DNA of 64,000 nt. Origin: Ricordea florida. Lineage: Eukaryota; Cnidaria; Anthozoa; Corallimorpharia; Ricordeidae. Numbering within the stretch: position 1 is the first letter of the stretch; every line of letters starts with the position of its first letter. Below, piece by piece: positions 17,085 through 29,829 of the stretch. A program made the position numbers and the translations under genes. The notes beneath the pieces were generated by a model. The model worked only from the letters and a program-made list of their open reading frames with translations, was not told the origin of the DNA and made no database searches. The stretch lies in the NCBI GenBank assembly GCA_949710005.1, contig OX453284.1, positions 6,707,477 to 6,771,476 of the forward strand. Reading direction: 5' to 3'.

Positions 17085-17461
17085 CTGCAAAGATAGGAGA
17101 AATTTTTTTCCATGACTTCACTGGTCCTTTCTGGAAAAGCTGCCCTATACTAAGTTCCAAAAAGAGCAGAGGCACTCCTACCAGGAAGACAAAGACCAGG
17201 GGTCCGTTTCTCGAAAGGCTCGTTAACTTAGCGTGCCCGATAAGCTATTTTATGATAACAATATTTACAACGGAAATTACAATTTTGCTGGTTTTTGAGT
17301 ATAAGTCAGGATATTCTAAGTTAACTCGCATATTGGGCTGGTTAGTTCGCCATGAACTACAAAAGCATTCGATAGACTCCCACTTAAAAGTATAGCTTCG
17401 GGCCCGTTAAGTTAACGGGACCTTCGAGAAACGGGTCCCAGGTACGGGACGAGAAACGCTC
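17085..17461 (-). pseudogene. SLC6 exon 2 (end of TM1, TM2), split by a MITE
   Basis: The exon begins after acceptor TATTAACAG with AFLVPY, is interrupted by the insertion at 17200-17439, and resumes with LVFVFLVGVPLLFLELSIGQ to the donor GCAG|GTACTG. Without the 242-bp insertion (element plus target duplication) the exon would be 135 bp and in phase with both neighbours. Confidence 0.85.
17200..17439. mobile_element. 240-bp MITE inserted in an SLC6 coding exon
   Basis: Ends are GGGTCCGTTTCTCGAAAGGC and, inverted, GGGACCCGTTTCTCGAAGGT. A further inverted portion GTTAACTTA lies inside. The flanks share AG, consistent with a 2-bp target duplication, though 3 or 4 bp (CCAG) cannot be excluded. 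No coding capacity. Confidence 0.85.
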
Positions 17462-17640
17462 CTGTTAATAGAAAAGTGGGCAGTTACGTCTCTCTCTCGT
17501 GTGCAAAATATTCAAGCTCATCCAAATTTGACAAAGGCAGCGCATACTAGAGAAACCCTTCAAGATATGGAGATTTATTTTGCAAATTAAAAGCTGTTAT
17601 ACATGGACAACTTTTATTGAAGAAATCTCTCACGTGTTAC

Positions 17641-17767
17641 CTCCGCCATTCTTGAAGCACAAGTAAGGAAACCCCCAAAAGTTTCCGTATCCGACTGCAA
17701 ATCCAACACAGGCAAAGAGAAATTCAGTCTTTTTATCCCAGCGGGTTCGTTGCTCTTCATCAGCCAT
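17641..17767 (-). CDS. SLC6 exon 1 (start codon, TM1)
   Basis: ATG at 17767 begins [19 protein letters not shown], a short cytosolic N-terminus followed at once by TM1 ([20 protein letters not shown]), ending at donor GGAG|GTAACA. Family N-termini are often longer, so an upstream coding exon is possible, but no in-frame ATG was found just upstream. Confidence 0.8.
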
Positions 17768-20700
17768 CCTCTCATTGGTCAGTGCAAACACTTAACTCAT
17801 CACCTCAAAATACGATCTATAGTCATACAACAGCAGTCAGTACCAGGCAACAATTAATAAGGAAGTTAGCTATTGGTCGGAGTCAGATTATATATTGCGA
17901 AACGTCCCGCCACTTTACTTCAAGTAATGTACTGATTGATAATCCTGGTCTATAACAGAGACGACACTCTCAACGACTACTAGCGACCACGTACCTTTCA
18001 ACTGTAGACCGAATTGCGCTCATAAAAGAAGCCAAATCTCTGGGTTAAATGTAGCCATTGCATGAGTGTTTTCGCCTTCATCACGATTATGGTCATCTTG
18101 ATCATTGTGCCTTCACCAGAGAAAAACTAATGGAATTTCTTTCATTTTTGTTTCAGTGTACTTTGAAGGCTCTTTTTTCAAATGAAATTATAGAGTAGCA
18201 GAAGATGACGCCTGATTATGACGTAACAGGCAATTTTGACTGCAGGCGCGCAGCCGAAGGTTGAGCTGCGAATTCGCGTAGTTTTCTACGCAGTGATCAA
18301 CGGAAATCTCTCATCGACTTCCAAGCGCAAAATAACCCTTTAAGTCAGGTCAAGACGGTTGCTTGATTTTAAGTTTCTGAATTTTTTCTCAGTTTACTTT
18401 ATCCCTACAAAATTAATTATCAGTTTATCAAGAAGATGTAATTGGCAGTGCTTTCGTTTTTAAGACTTTTTCAGCCCGAGCAAAGAGAAAAAAGACCATG
18501 ATGAAACAGAAACTATCAGTGCAAACTAAAATCAGCTTGCACTGGATCATTACAACTTGAAACAATTATTCAGATTTCAGCCAATCGAATTACAGGAAAG
18601 AGTGGTGGTGAGTCCAACAGCTGATAGATCTATTAGTCGGGTACTAAAGATTAATTAACAATTATCCTCTGAAATAGAACAGAATAGACTTAGTCCAGCA
18701 ATAACAATGCCCAAGGACTAGCGGTAAAAATCAAGGGAAATTTCACAAAATTATGTATATTGGTCGAATGTAAACAAGATAAACCGTGCATGCGCAGTTT
18801 AGACCTTTTCTGCGGATTACTTCAAAAACTGTTTATTTGCTTCTAGTTTGAGGAAAGATGAACGCTGATATGTAAAGTATATTAATTTCAACTCAATTTT
18901 AATCCAAAATTGAGAACTCGTGGCGATAAAGTGCGTTTGATTAAAGCGTGCAGAAAAACGATTCAAGAAAGACGATTTCTAGCGCTGTCGCTGGAAAGCG
19001 CCTCCCGTCCAAAGCGGAAACTTACTTATCTCAGACAAAATAAGCACTCTGTATTTTCAGCTGACATCACGATTATGTTTTACCGCAATCTTTTGTAGAC
19101 AAATACCCTGAAGAGGATGACTTTGTATTTGTTAATGCCGCTGTTCGGTCAAGGTGGTCAAGAACCCATTGATTTGTGGTCAATTTTGATGGTGAAGTTA
19201 TTTACCCGCGTTTCTTCCAGTGAAACAACATAAACCAATATCTGATAAATTAAAAACACCAATTTACTCAAATGATAAAGCTACTAAGAAATGTGGAAGC
19301 ATTGAATAATTGAACAACAGCTTATTATCGTCACTGCGGCCGTTGTGTCCGCCTTTGACGTGAACACTGAAAGAGATTTTACTTTTTCGACTCTTGAGAA
19401 CCAGTATTTGAATGAATTATTTTGCATAACGTGTGCCGTCTTAAGTTATTTATGACTCTACGGATGTACTACACAGTAACATTTTTCAGTTAATTGGTCA
19501 GCAAAACTTACATGATTCGATGATTATCATATTTTTATAAGTGGTCAGTCAGTCAGCTGTTAAAAACATCGTCGGCGTTTTTACTGCGACACAGTGTTTC
19601 GTCTGTTATTACATTGATTGTTGGCTGCAAAGATTCGGAGCCGCAAACAAGTCAACAAAAAAGTAAGAGTGCTGTTTTATTTATTTTCCTAGCGCGATTC
19701 ACGTATGATGTTTACTGTAATGTAATGTTTGTCGGTACAAGAACCGAATATGGCAAAGAAAAATAACAGGGTGAATCGCTTTTAAAAACTAACTTTGCTC
19801 TGTTATTTACGAGGTAACAAGTCCTTGCAACGCTATTTACTGCCGTCTCTGTTACTATCAGTTATGTTCCGCTAATCAAACAAGCTTGTTTTCCAACGTT
19901 GTCGGTCGTCTATACATATCATAAATGTTTTGAGGGTTGAAGTACTTGCTTGCCGGAGAACTAGCCGACAAAACCTCTCTTTCCCGTTTAATAACTAGGA
20001 ATTTTTCAATGTAAAATAGTTCAGTTCTGCGGCTTTGTCCCCAAGAAAATACTTCGCCATGCGTAAGCCCGATATCTCGAGGTGTGGCGTTTTCCTTGCT
20101 GATGAATTCGGATTCGCTTTCACATCTACTCAGGAATAAACAAACACATGTTGAGATGTAACTGTAACGATACTTCAATTCAAACGCAACCGATTGGTGT
20201 GTCAACCTGAAAGTCGCTCTTTGGGTTGGTTTTAGATGAAGTCACAGTTCATTCTGAGAGATTGAAATGTGTTTCTTTCTTTTTTTTTCTTTCAATCATA
20301 GTTAGTGATCTACGATGGTATTACTGTCCGTTTTATTTTAAGAATCGTTCGTTTACAGCTAGATTTCTGAAGTGTTTTTCAAGCGAAGAGAATGAAGATT
20401 AACTCCGCTGTGAAAAAATAACACAGTTAAGGAGCATCTTGTTCCAGTGAGTAATAAAGGACACGTGTGATTCACGTATGGGAGCCATATTGATTCAAGC
20501 AGCCCGCGAATGGAACTATTAAAAAGCCATTACCGGCAAGCCGGAAAACCTACGCTCAAGTGTGGTTGATTCACATTCATCATGCATGGGCACCCCAATG
20601 GCTTTTAACTTATGTTTCTCTGTAGTGGAAGTCTTCGTATTTTTAAGTTTTTAACGATGATAAACAGTTGCAAACGAATGTTACAAATTTTTTTATTATT

Positions 20701-23489
20701 CACAACCAATGCGCAACTAATTTCAGAGGAGCGTAACTCACTGCGACTATGTTCAAAAATCGTTCGAAAAGCATTTCAAACCATTCTTAGACTTTTCGGT
20801 AATGGATGCTTTTTATGTCTAAATTATTTCTCTCGCGCGAAACCGTGCAAAGCTTTCTCTTTCCGTGGCCTACTTTATTGGCAATAACTGCCGAGACAGG
20901 CCGGCCAGCCATAACCTGATAAAATCAAACAAATCGCTAAGATTGAGGGCTTCAGATCATGAGATGATAATAAAACTGACGCCTAATTTAACTCTTTACT
21001 TGACGAACATAAGAGTTAATACTGAAGTAAGAAGGAAATAAACCCCTTCACTTACTAAGTTTATAGGTTCTCACAAAGTAGCCTAGGTGCCAGTGAAAAT
21101 CCGCTTAGTTTCAAACGCGCCGTGGTATTCTGATGGATATTTTGTCTTGCGCATGAAGGACAGAAGGCGTCTTGGTTGTAAAAACACTTGTTACAGATAA
21201 GATAACCATGCAGAGTAAATGTTTGGGAACGTGCGCGCAGTCAGACACATGGCGCTTTCCTCGCATCACGGTAGCATTCAAATCGATTTGAAATTTGTGC
21301 TGTGTCCTATGAGATAAATTTTTCATCGCCTAAACTGACTAAATTGACATAAATGAATAAATGAGAACAAAATAATATTTAAATCGTGTGCACGTTCAGA
21401 TGTCGCCATTTGAACTAAAATTGTGCATTAGCTACATTGTTCACAGCAGATAAAAAGCTTTTCATTAAGCTGAGAGCTCAGTGAAAGGGAAATGTATTTT
21501 TGATCCCTTTCAATCGAACGTATAGGATAATTAAAAATAAAGCCAAAGTTTAAGTTTTTAAAACTAATTGATCAGAGACCTCAGCTCATTGTGAGTGTGA
21601 ACCAGAGCACATTTGATTGGTCACATCGCACCTGAATCTCTATCATCGTTGATAGCGTTTTTTCCTTGTACTGGCCGGTAACCAAGCGAGCTACATTATC
21701 AGGTATATTTCTAATAAAACTCCTAATTTTAACCACACATAGAAAATGTCCAAAAACTAGAAGGATTGGTAAACGTATAGAGTAGAAAGACTCATTCTAC
21801 CGTCTAAGATTTCGTGAGGGTATGCCGGCCAACAGAAAACCTAGCTATATCGAGATCTACGGTAACGTTCGGTCTGTCCGCGCTTTTTATTCAAAGCTTG
21901 TAGTAAGCGTATCAATCAGCAGCCGTTGCTATCATATATTAACATAGATTGGACTTGTTATTGTAAAAACCTCAACACCTGCTTTAACACAACCTCTGCA
22001 ATTCGGCAAAGCAAAAATCCTTGGAATTGACTCGCATGACCGGTAAGAAAACTTAAAAAATTTGTCAAAATTGTGTTAAGCATCATTAGCTCAATTTTTT
22101 GCACTCGCAATGTTTTTACACAGCGAAATTGAAAACCTTTAGTAAGGTGGAGAGTTCTTCTATAAATAACAACGGATGCTCCCGTTCTAAATATTACTAT
22201 TAAATATTACTAACTGAAATATTTTGAACTGATTACCTTGTAAAGCAATATTTACAGACTGGGAGAAAAGGGCGTTATTTCAATCATTCTGCATTTGAAT
22301 GTCTTGGTGATTTTTGTTTCAATATCGTGTCATGTCAGCGTAGAAATCTTTCCTTTAGCTTTGTTTGGTCAGTTGCTGCAGTAAGGCTTTGATCTAATGA
22401 ATTATTTCAGTTGTTTCTGCATTAGGGACAGTGGTTATTATTTTGTTCCGTCAGAGGAGCCCATCTTGAGCAGAATGCTGCTGTTTAAAAAGCCACTACA
22501 CCACTTTCGATTTTCTTCAGCGTTTGTCGCCTTCTCTTATTAACAGCGTTAACTAGCAAGCCACTCGCATGCGTCTCTCGTTTCAAATAGTTTTATTCTT
22601 GTTTTTATTCGCGCAGACATGAACAGGCGAACATAAATATATCGTGAAAATATCCGACTGCGGCAGTAGTTTTACCGCAATCTTCAGCTGTGGTTTCGCC
22701 TCGAACAGGAGGATGAGATAGAGATGAGGCGGAAGTTATACTGAGATATACTCGGTATTGATGAGGGGCTTTTTCTAAACAACGTTCCTGGATAACAGCA
22801 AAGCCTTGTGCGCAAACTACGATGGTGTAGTTGTTTCAAACTCGGCGCATAAATTTTGTACTCTCTGGAAAGTGTTCTCGAAGATTCGGAAGTTTGGTTC
22901 AATGAAGTGAATCACTTGTAGAGATGGGGCAGCTTTATTTTTTGTTTCCTCGCAAAGTTCCCTACCGCTGCGCATTCGATAAAGCCACAATAGTAAATAC
23001 CTTACTGCGCAAGTCATTAAACTAGTGCTCCTGCCCTTTAGGAGGTTCTTCAGTATCATGATGTCAAGATAGCAAGTCTTAACAAAACTCTAATGGTTCA
23101 TTGCGGATTGAAAGTTCTGACTCGTAAACCACTTAAGTTTTATCTTCTTTGTCTAATGGATGCCATATAACACGACTTCCTCTGTGTAACAAGCTGCTAA
23201 ATCCTGGGATGTTTTGTCCTTTCTATGCAAGATTTCAGCGGAACCCAACGTCTTTTGTCTGTGTCTTTTACGTCCAACCTTTTGTTGAATTTAAGCAAGC
23301 CATCTGTCGTGGAAAAAGTTCCAAGTTCACTTTCAGGGCTTAGATATCGTAACCGTGGACGCGATAATAACCCACTCCTCTGAGCTCTAGCCCTCAGTGC
23401 AACAAATGCTAAATAATTATATAAAAAATTACTTCAAAAAGCGGCATTCCGACATTATTTTCAGTAGGGTCTTAACAAATGCCGGACGT
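17768..23489. other. No gene recognised
   Basis: Non-coding host DNA with short, unconvincing open frames (the longest at 19876-20205 minus and 18910-19098 plus). The SLC6 promoter would lie at its left side. No domain, splice-supported exon or clear repeat family was identified. Confidence 0.5.
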
Positions 23490-23720
23490 TAAAACCACAC
23501 CGTATGGTAGAAGAAACAGTACCACACCTGATCACCGTACAGTGCTGTTAAGCAGCTTTCCAAAGAATGGTCACAGTGCATGGTTTGTTTTAAAAGTGAA
23601 AACATTTGAACAACCCTGAGGTATAGTAAAACAAACAGTACCACAGTAAGGTATTGTTCTGTAGCTTTCCAAAGAATGGTCACACTACATGGATTGATCA
23701 GTTCACTGATGAAAATATAG
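23490..23720. repeat. 106-bp satellite, about two diverged copies
   Basis: Units contain AGCTTTCCAAAGAATGGTCA and GTAAAACAAACAGTACCACA, the same as the arrays at 40800, 59235 and 61365. Divergence is higher here. Confidence 0.7.
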
Positions 23721-26700
23721 CTCAAATTTCTTACACCCATAAGAATGTTACTCACCATCAATACTTTTATTACTCATTCATTTGTTTGTTTTTCATATCA
23801 CGGAAGTCTCCAGTTCCTTATATATATAAGAGTTTCAGTTTAATTGAAAAGGTCCCCTGTGGATGCTAAGTGAGACTGAGGGCCTGCGCACAAAAACCGA
23901 TTGCTTACTGATTGGTCAGTTTACGGCTTGGTTTCCCAATAAACATTTGCCCAGTTAACAAATCCAACCACTTGACTGAAGTAGACACGATGCGGGAGAA
24001 CACGATGTTGCCGGGGTGGTGTCTCCAAAGGTTCTCAAGTGAAGTTCTGAGCAAATGAAAGGTAACACTAATTTGATTCATGTAGAAAAGTTGATAATTT
24101 TAATGTTAACGTTCTTATCAATTCTGATATCTACAAAATTTTTATGAATTTTTTTTCTAATTGTCTTGTTTTTCCACGGAAGTATATTGTTTAAATGTAG
24201 AACGGACCCGTGACACACAGAAAGCATTTTTCATCATCTTTTCGTTCAAACTAAGTTTCCTCCACCCACAATCCAGTGGGTCGTTCTAGCTAGGGACACA
24301 AGAGATGTTTTATATCAAAGATTTCACCAATTTGCTCTTTTTTCCCTTTCGATTTGTCAAAAACACCCATCACATCAAAATCACCCCAGTAGGAAAGACG
24401 GAAGGAAATGTTGCAGCTCATTTGAGGAGTTAAAGTAAAACTTCCCAAAATCTATTGAACCGAGGCCAAGTAAATGATTTATGTTCCATTTCAGCTCCTT
24501 CTTGACAGTTTCTAGTTCCGTCTACACGGCAAATTAGGGGTCATTTGATTAAATGAACAAAGACAGCTGGCCAAAAGATAGGACGAGAGAAATAGAGTAC
24601 TGAACACTGTTCCTAAAACTTCCTTTCAACTAAATACGCTTTTTTTTTTTTGAAACTTTGTGTCATGCATGTTCAGATGTGAAAAGCTCTTCTTTGTATC
24701 TTTAATTGATTTCCGCTGAAATTCTGCAATTGCTAAACCTGATTTATCTTCAATTTCTAAAAAGAAGTCTCCCGAACCTTGGATAATTTAGACTAGTGTA
24801 TGGCACACTTGTCACGTCCCATAACAAGGTTTATCTCGCCGGCTCTTATTTCATTTTACACACGTCCCTACACCCAAATGACGAAAATTTCTCAGACACA
24901 AGCCGAGGAATTGAGCCGTGTGGGAGACCAGGGTTTTAATAGGCAAAAGTAATTAAGATAAATTGCATGCATCTCTTGAGTTCAATTAAACTTCTTTTGT
25001 TTTTCCGGGGAGTTCCATTTCCATTGCTGGTTCATTATAAATGTATTACTCCCATAGTAATTGATAGGGTATTTGTTTGTCAAATCCGGTGCCAGAACTT
25101 GTAACGACTTCGGATCTGAATCAAGTATTCACACACCACGGCAGATTTCTACACCACAGTTTCGTCGCTGTATTTTGCTACCCTTCCTTGCAGTAATTTC
25201 AGCCTTCGCTTAATGATGACTACGAAAACAAGATTAACTCTTTATTTACTCTGAAGTTTTGGGTTTGCGTGCAAAGGTAGGCCAGACGAATCTGTGCTTT
25301 AACTTTGTGGCACAAAATCCTTTTAACTGCGTGGCTATTGCCTTGACATTAATTATTATATTTTTATATTTTGCGAAGCAAAGTTGCTTAACGTTTCTAA
25401 AGGCACAACTTTTCACATTGTTAACATATCGTTTCCTCTGGGGAACGCTGTAATACTCTGGAAAAAGGCGGCAACCTTTCAGGCTAAGAGCCTTGACATC
25501 TTTAGAGTAAAATATGTGATTTGCGATACCCTATTTTAGACTCAAACCACAATTCTACATTCCAGTTAGACCCCTACCTAAGAACTGCATGACAGTTGCG
25601 TCCACATTAAGCCCACATGTTTTAACAACAAAAAGCTGTGTCTGCTAAGAACAGTAGGTGCCATGCCACCGTCAAAACGTGGTTCAAGATAATGCACAAA
25701 GATCTAACATATTACAGACCCAACACGGCCACAGCATCAGCATTTTCAGGCCAAAATGAGAGGCCAAAATGTAAGTCAAAAACCATAGCAGCACATGTTT
25801 ACATAAGCAGCCCCTCCCTCCCCCCACCGTGGATGTTTTGTTCAGCGGATTTGATGTGATAGGAAAACAATGAGGGAAAATTGAACCGAGAATCTGACTG
25901 ACGGATCAGTAAGACTTTCTCGCGTCCATCAGTTTGAATCAAATCTTTGAATTGGTCACTGGCATTGCTCTTGACTGAATTCCTTGAAGACTTAACTACC
26001 TTTCAGCAAGATTGAATGCGGTGAATTCGACACTATAACGTAGAATACATCTGGTTGACTATACTTTCCAGTAAAATTATTCAACTTTTCCCATTCAAGT
26101 ATCATGGGTTTTTCTACAGAGAAATATGGAAGCATAGGTAAATTCCAAATGGTAATTTTTTTCAATTAGCCCGCTTACAATTATACCAACCCTTCATTCC
26201 TGGTACACTTCTATTTCCCTCATGATTCTATCATACAGTGTATCAAGAAAATATATAAAATCCCACACAATAGGATGGTCGCACGAAACTTATTCTGATA
26301 AAGTATCATATGATATATTTTTTATATTTTTCATTATCGTTTGTAAACGTTTGTGAACGAAGTGGTAGAATTTGTATCCGATAATTAGTTTGCCTTTTGT
26401 CACTCAGTTTTGCCAGAGAATTTTGTTCTGTGCTTTTAATTAACATCCAGTTCACGAAAAAGGTAGAAAAATAACAAGTGAGAAGCCCATGTCGAGAATT
26501 TAATTCGGTAAAATACATCATTGCGGCTGAGTGTTTGTAAAGGGACTGATTTTAATTATTTGCTTTGCGGTCTCAAAGCTGGAAAATACATGATCAAATA
26601 TGTAACTGACTTAGTTTACCATATCAATACATTGTCAAACAAAGAGATACGAATTGGGAATATGAAGTGAAATTGGCAAACTGGGAAACTCAAGGATCAG

Positions 26701-27660
26701 CTGAATTTCGTAGGCGTATTGAACACTGAACTGTTCTAATTATTTACACGTAAGCAAGTGAAAACGTTGAAGTAACAAAAATGAAACAAATAATGGTTGA
26801 TAGAAACTTCGTTTTGATAACTTGAGTTGTTCAAAGAAAAGCGATCTTCGTCTAAAGTGGAAAATGTTGACTCTTTACTCATGCAATATTTAAAACCGTA
26901 AGCTGTTAGGAGGCACATTATAGATGCAAGCAAACGATTCTTGTAACGCAAAAATAGATTGTGCATTGATAAAAACAAAATGTGCAATAATTTACGAGTT
27001 GCGAGTGCGGCGTTTCTGGGATGCTGTGTCAGATTGAGTAAGGTTTCGTTCCTGTGCATCTGCTAATTCCGGCGTAGCATAATAAGCGGAAGTTAATAAA
27101 TATTTATATTGGGCAAGAGGAGGAGTAATTGAATGATAAATCTACCGTGGTCTTTGCCTTTTTCTGTGGATGTTTTGTACTGACTCATCGTTATGAATTT
27201 TTAGACTGAATGAGGACATTAAAACCAAACATGCTCCCTAAAAAAGGCTTTTCAGCCGCATTTACCCGCACTTGATTACTTTTGTTTGAATTGAACGCCG
27301 TTAACTGATTAGCAATTTCATTTTCACAATCTGTGTTTCACTTATAACTCTTTTGCTTATCTACACAGTGTTGATACAGGTTTATATTCGCTGTGATAAT
27401 AATGGTACTAATAATGAAAACAGAAAAAAAAAAACACGTGTGGTCTCAGGCGAGTTTTGCATTTTGAAATTCTCTTTTGTGGTGGTTCCCCGCCACAAAT
27501 AAGCCCCAGGTCTCTTCTGGGACAGTACCCTCGCTAAGCTACCACCCCTCTACACCGAAACCAGCTATTCAATTCTCATTAGCCATCACACCGCGGGAGT
27601 CTCGAACACGCTACAGAGCATATGCAAATAACTCTTCATTACACCATGTTGTAACAAATA
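23721..27660. other. No gene recognised
   Basis: AT-rich host DNA without identifiable exon, RNA gene or repeat family. The right end holds upstream sequence of the GPCR gene at 27733. Confidence 0.5.
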
Positions 27661-27671
27661 CTTGATCGCTT

Positions 27672-27680
27672 CTTTTTCAG
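27672..27680 (+). other. Probable 3' splice site in the 5' UTR of the first GPCR gene
   Basis: TTCTTTTTCAG lies 53 bp upstream of the GPCR ATG, suggesting that an untranslated first exon is spliced to the coding exon. The second GPCR gene has the same layout (CTGTTTCAG at about 39392-39402). Confidence 0.5.
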
Positions 27681-27732
27681 GAATGTTGTAAACAAGCCTT
27701 CACCTAATAAGTCGAACTGAGTCCAAGAGGAA

Positions 27733-28842
27733 ATGAATCCGCAGAACCATACAGTCAACTACAACGCGAATTCCTTAGTTTATTTAAAAAAGCCTTCCCA
27801 TAGCGAACTTGGGATAACTGTGGCATTTTACGTGTTGTTAATGTTGACGATAATGATAGGTAATGGGTCAGTGCTCATGGCATTTGTAATAAACAAGCAT
27901 CTTCGCACTGCCACGAATACTCTTATAATGGGGTTAGCAGTCAGTGATATTCTAGTAGGTTTCGTATCAATTCCATGCTGGCTGTATATTTTCACGTCTT
28001 CCTATGATGAAGTATCTTACCAGTTTTACATTACGTTTGATATTTTCATTGGGAGTGCGTCCATACTCCAGCTAACAGCTCTCGGTGTGGAGCGATGGCA
28101 CGCCATAGCAAGGCCACTACGTCACCGCACGCTACCTCTGGGTGTTTTCTACGCCATGATAGCAGTTCCCTGGCTGACAGCAGCTGTTATGGCCAGTTTA
28201 CAACCCGTCCAATTTGAACGCTGGAAGGAAGTTTACACCCTTCTCATGGCCATGACATGTTTTTTCCTTCCGTTGATCATCATTTTCATCGCATATTTAT
28301 CAATCTGTTTCCTCGCCCGCTCCAAGCGAAGAAAAAAACTCCTAAGACGACTAACAGAGAGGAAAAGTTTGAAGAACGAGTTGAGATTATCAATCACCTT
28401 GGCGCTCATCACAGGCCTGTTTGTGGTGGCTTGGTTGCCGTTATTTGTCGTCACTGTCATTGGTACGTATTACCCCCACTCCCTCAGTCAAACACTGGGC
28501 ACAATCAGACTACTTCAGTTTGTTAAATTCTGTCACTATAGCAACAGTGCCCTTAACCCTTTCGTGTACGCCTGCAGGAGCAGAGACATGATTTGTACCC
28601 TGAGATACATTGGGAACAGATTGCTTTGTAAAGGTCAACAACAGCCGCTGGTGTTGCGCACGCCATCTTTTCGTTCCAGTTTTGTAAAAACTTCTTTCCT
28701 ACAAAGAAACTCATTTAATAACAGCTTAAAAGGAGCACCGATAGACAAACAAGAGCAACGTCCCTTAAGAGACAAAGCTCAAGCGTGCGGTAACTGTGAA
28801 GAAAAACACAAATCTACTGTTTTCATGTATTCAACTGTATAA
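27733..28842 (+). CDS. Rhodopsin-like (class A) GPCR, 369 aa, single coding exon
   Basis: Seven hydrophobic segments and class A marks are present: GNGSVLMAF in TM1 (N1.50), LAVSDIL in TM2 (D2.50), ERW in place of DRY at the end of TM3, AWLP in TM6 in place of CWxP, and NPFVY in TM7. By counting back from ERW, an aspartate falls at 3.32, the amine-contact position of aminergic receptors (FDIFIGSASIL). The extracellular Cys pair (TM3 and ECL2) is missing, as in the melanocortin/adenosine-type group. One NHT glycosylation site lies near the N-terminus. The cytosolic tail of about 70 residues is Ser/Lys-rich. A polyadenylation signal AATAAA is at 28903-28908. Ligand unknown. It is a paralogue of the gene at 38412-39338. 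Confidence 0.9.
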   Translation: MNPQNHTVNYNANSLVYLKKPSHSELGITVAFYVLLMLTIMIGNGSVLMAFVINKHLRTATNTLIMGLAVSDILVGFVSIPCWLYIFTSSYDEVSYQFYITFDIFIGSASILQLTALGVERWHAIARPLRHRTLPLGVFYAMIAVPWLTAAVMASLQPVQFERWKEVYTLLMAMTCFFLPLIIIFIAYLSICFLARSKRRKKLLRRLTERKSLKNELRLSITLALITGLFVVAWLPLFVVTVIGTYYPHSLSQTLGTIRLLQFVKFCHYSNSALNPFVYACRSRDMICTLRYIGNRLLCKGQQQPLVLRTPSFRSSFVKTSFLQRNSFNNSLKGAPIDKQEQRPLRDKAQACGNCEEKHKSTVFMYSTV

Positions 28843-28849
28843 TCTATAA

Positions 28850-29829
28850 AATAACCTCTTATTTTATTAAACATTTGTAAGTGGAATATTGATAATTGTA
28901 AAAATAAATCATTAGATTAATAATAATTGCCTAAGCTTTAATATCATAATTATTGTTATCTTACAATAATATTTATTAATAATGCATAATAATAATAATA
29001 TTTTTTATTGTATTGATCAACTTTCGCTTGTACATTATGGTACGACTGAACCACACGTCTTGATTTGTGTGTGACGATCACCACAAGGCGTGAAACTCAG
29101 AGTTACAGCAAACCAGTGCCTCCTTTTTGACTTCACTACATCGTAAAAAGCTCTGCTTTATAGCATCGAGCACTTTTTGCCAAGCAAGACTCTTCTTAAA
29201 TATGTACAAAGAAGTCTTAAATAGTAAATTACTAAACTTATCAATTAATAATAATAAAAATAAAATAAATAAATAAATAACCAAACCAAAATATTAGTTA
29301 ATTTATATGGACAATTTAATAGAATGATGGGAAATAAGTTTCATTATTATATATGTACTGAGATTTATTCAAAAATAAATTGTGAAATAAAAATCATGAT
29401 TGGTCGTATGATTTTTCTCACTAGTGAAAAATATTGTACTTTGCAGTTTTTGACGGCTCTAAAAATTAAAGCTAAGGGCATTGTCATTTGACTGAAAAGT
29501 TAACTTAAGCTTAAATCATTGGAAAATTAATTATGATTAGAAGCCAAATTCACTTTGCTTGAAATAAAAGCGTTTGAAACTCGTTGTCGGGCTTGTATTG
29601 ATTTCGTCCAGCGATTGATTGTTTCCCGATCTAATTTGGATTAAGTCTCAGTACGTATATAATAAACAATTTACATCACGGTTTGTTCGTTTGTACGATT
29701 TTATTCACTCGTTGTGAATAATCCAAAACTCACTTGCTCGATTGTGATTCTTCACAACTCGTGAATAAAAATCGTACGCACTCACCAACCATGAGGCAAT
29801 CTCTGTACATACTCAGTTACTGATTTGAT
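28850..29829. other. No gene recognised; AT-rich
   Basis: Includes the 3' UTR of the GPCR gene and AT-rich runs (TAATAATAATAA at about 28978-29005). A short inverted repeat built on GTACGATTTTTATTCACGAG lies around 29693-29785. Confidence 0.5.

Larger units (their letters stand above)
12921..17767 (-). pseudogene. SLC6-type Na+/Cl--dependent transporter, five 5' exons; exon 2 disrupted
   Basis: Five minus-strand exons encode TM1 to about TM6-7 of a neurotransmitter/amino-acid symporter: 17641-17767, 17085-17461, 15937-16156, 14947-15214 and 12921-13016. Codon phase agrees at every junction. Recognisable motifs are [17 protein letters not shown] (TM1), FLELSIGQLFQKG (TM2), VISFLVSVYYNVILAWCLYY (TM3), KGIRTTGKIVYVTATLPY (TM4-5) and VWIDAASQI...GFASYN (TM6). 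Family members have 12 TM segments and about 600 residues; the remaining exons are not between 12414 and 12920 and would have to lie beyond the Polinton. Exon 2 is split by a 240-bp MITE that also shifts the frame, so this copy should not give a working transporter. The TM1 arginine typical of the family (NVWRFPYL) is Gly here. Substrate cannot be told. Confidence 0.8.

Noticed and set aside
19876..20205. 109-codon minus-strand frame as a gene
   Set aside because: No domain, signal peptide or splice-supported continuation, and no neighbouring exon of similar type.
22684..23059. Overlapping minus-strand frames of 72 and 80 codons as exons
   Set aside because: No domain resemblance and mutually overlapping in different frames; expected by chance in this length of DNA.
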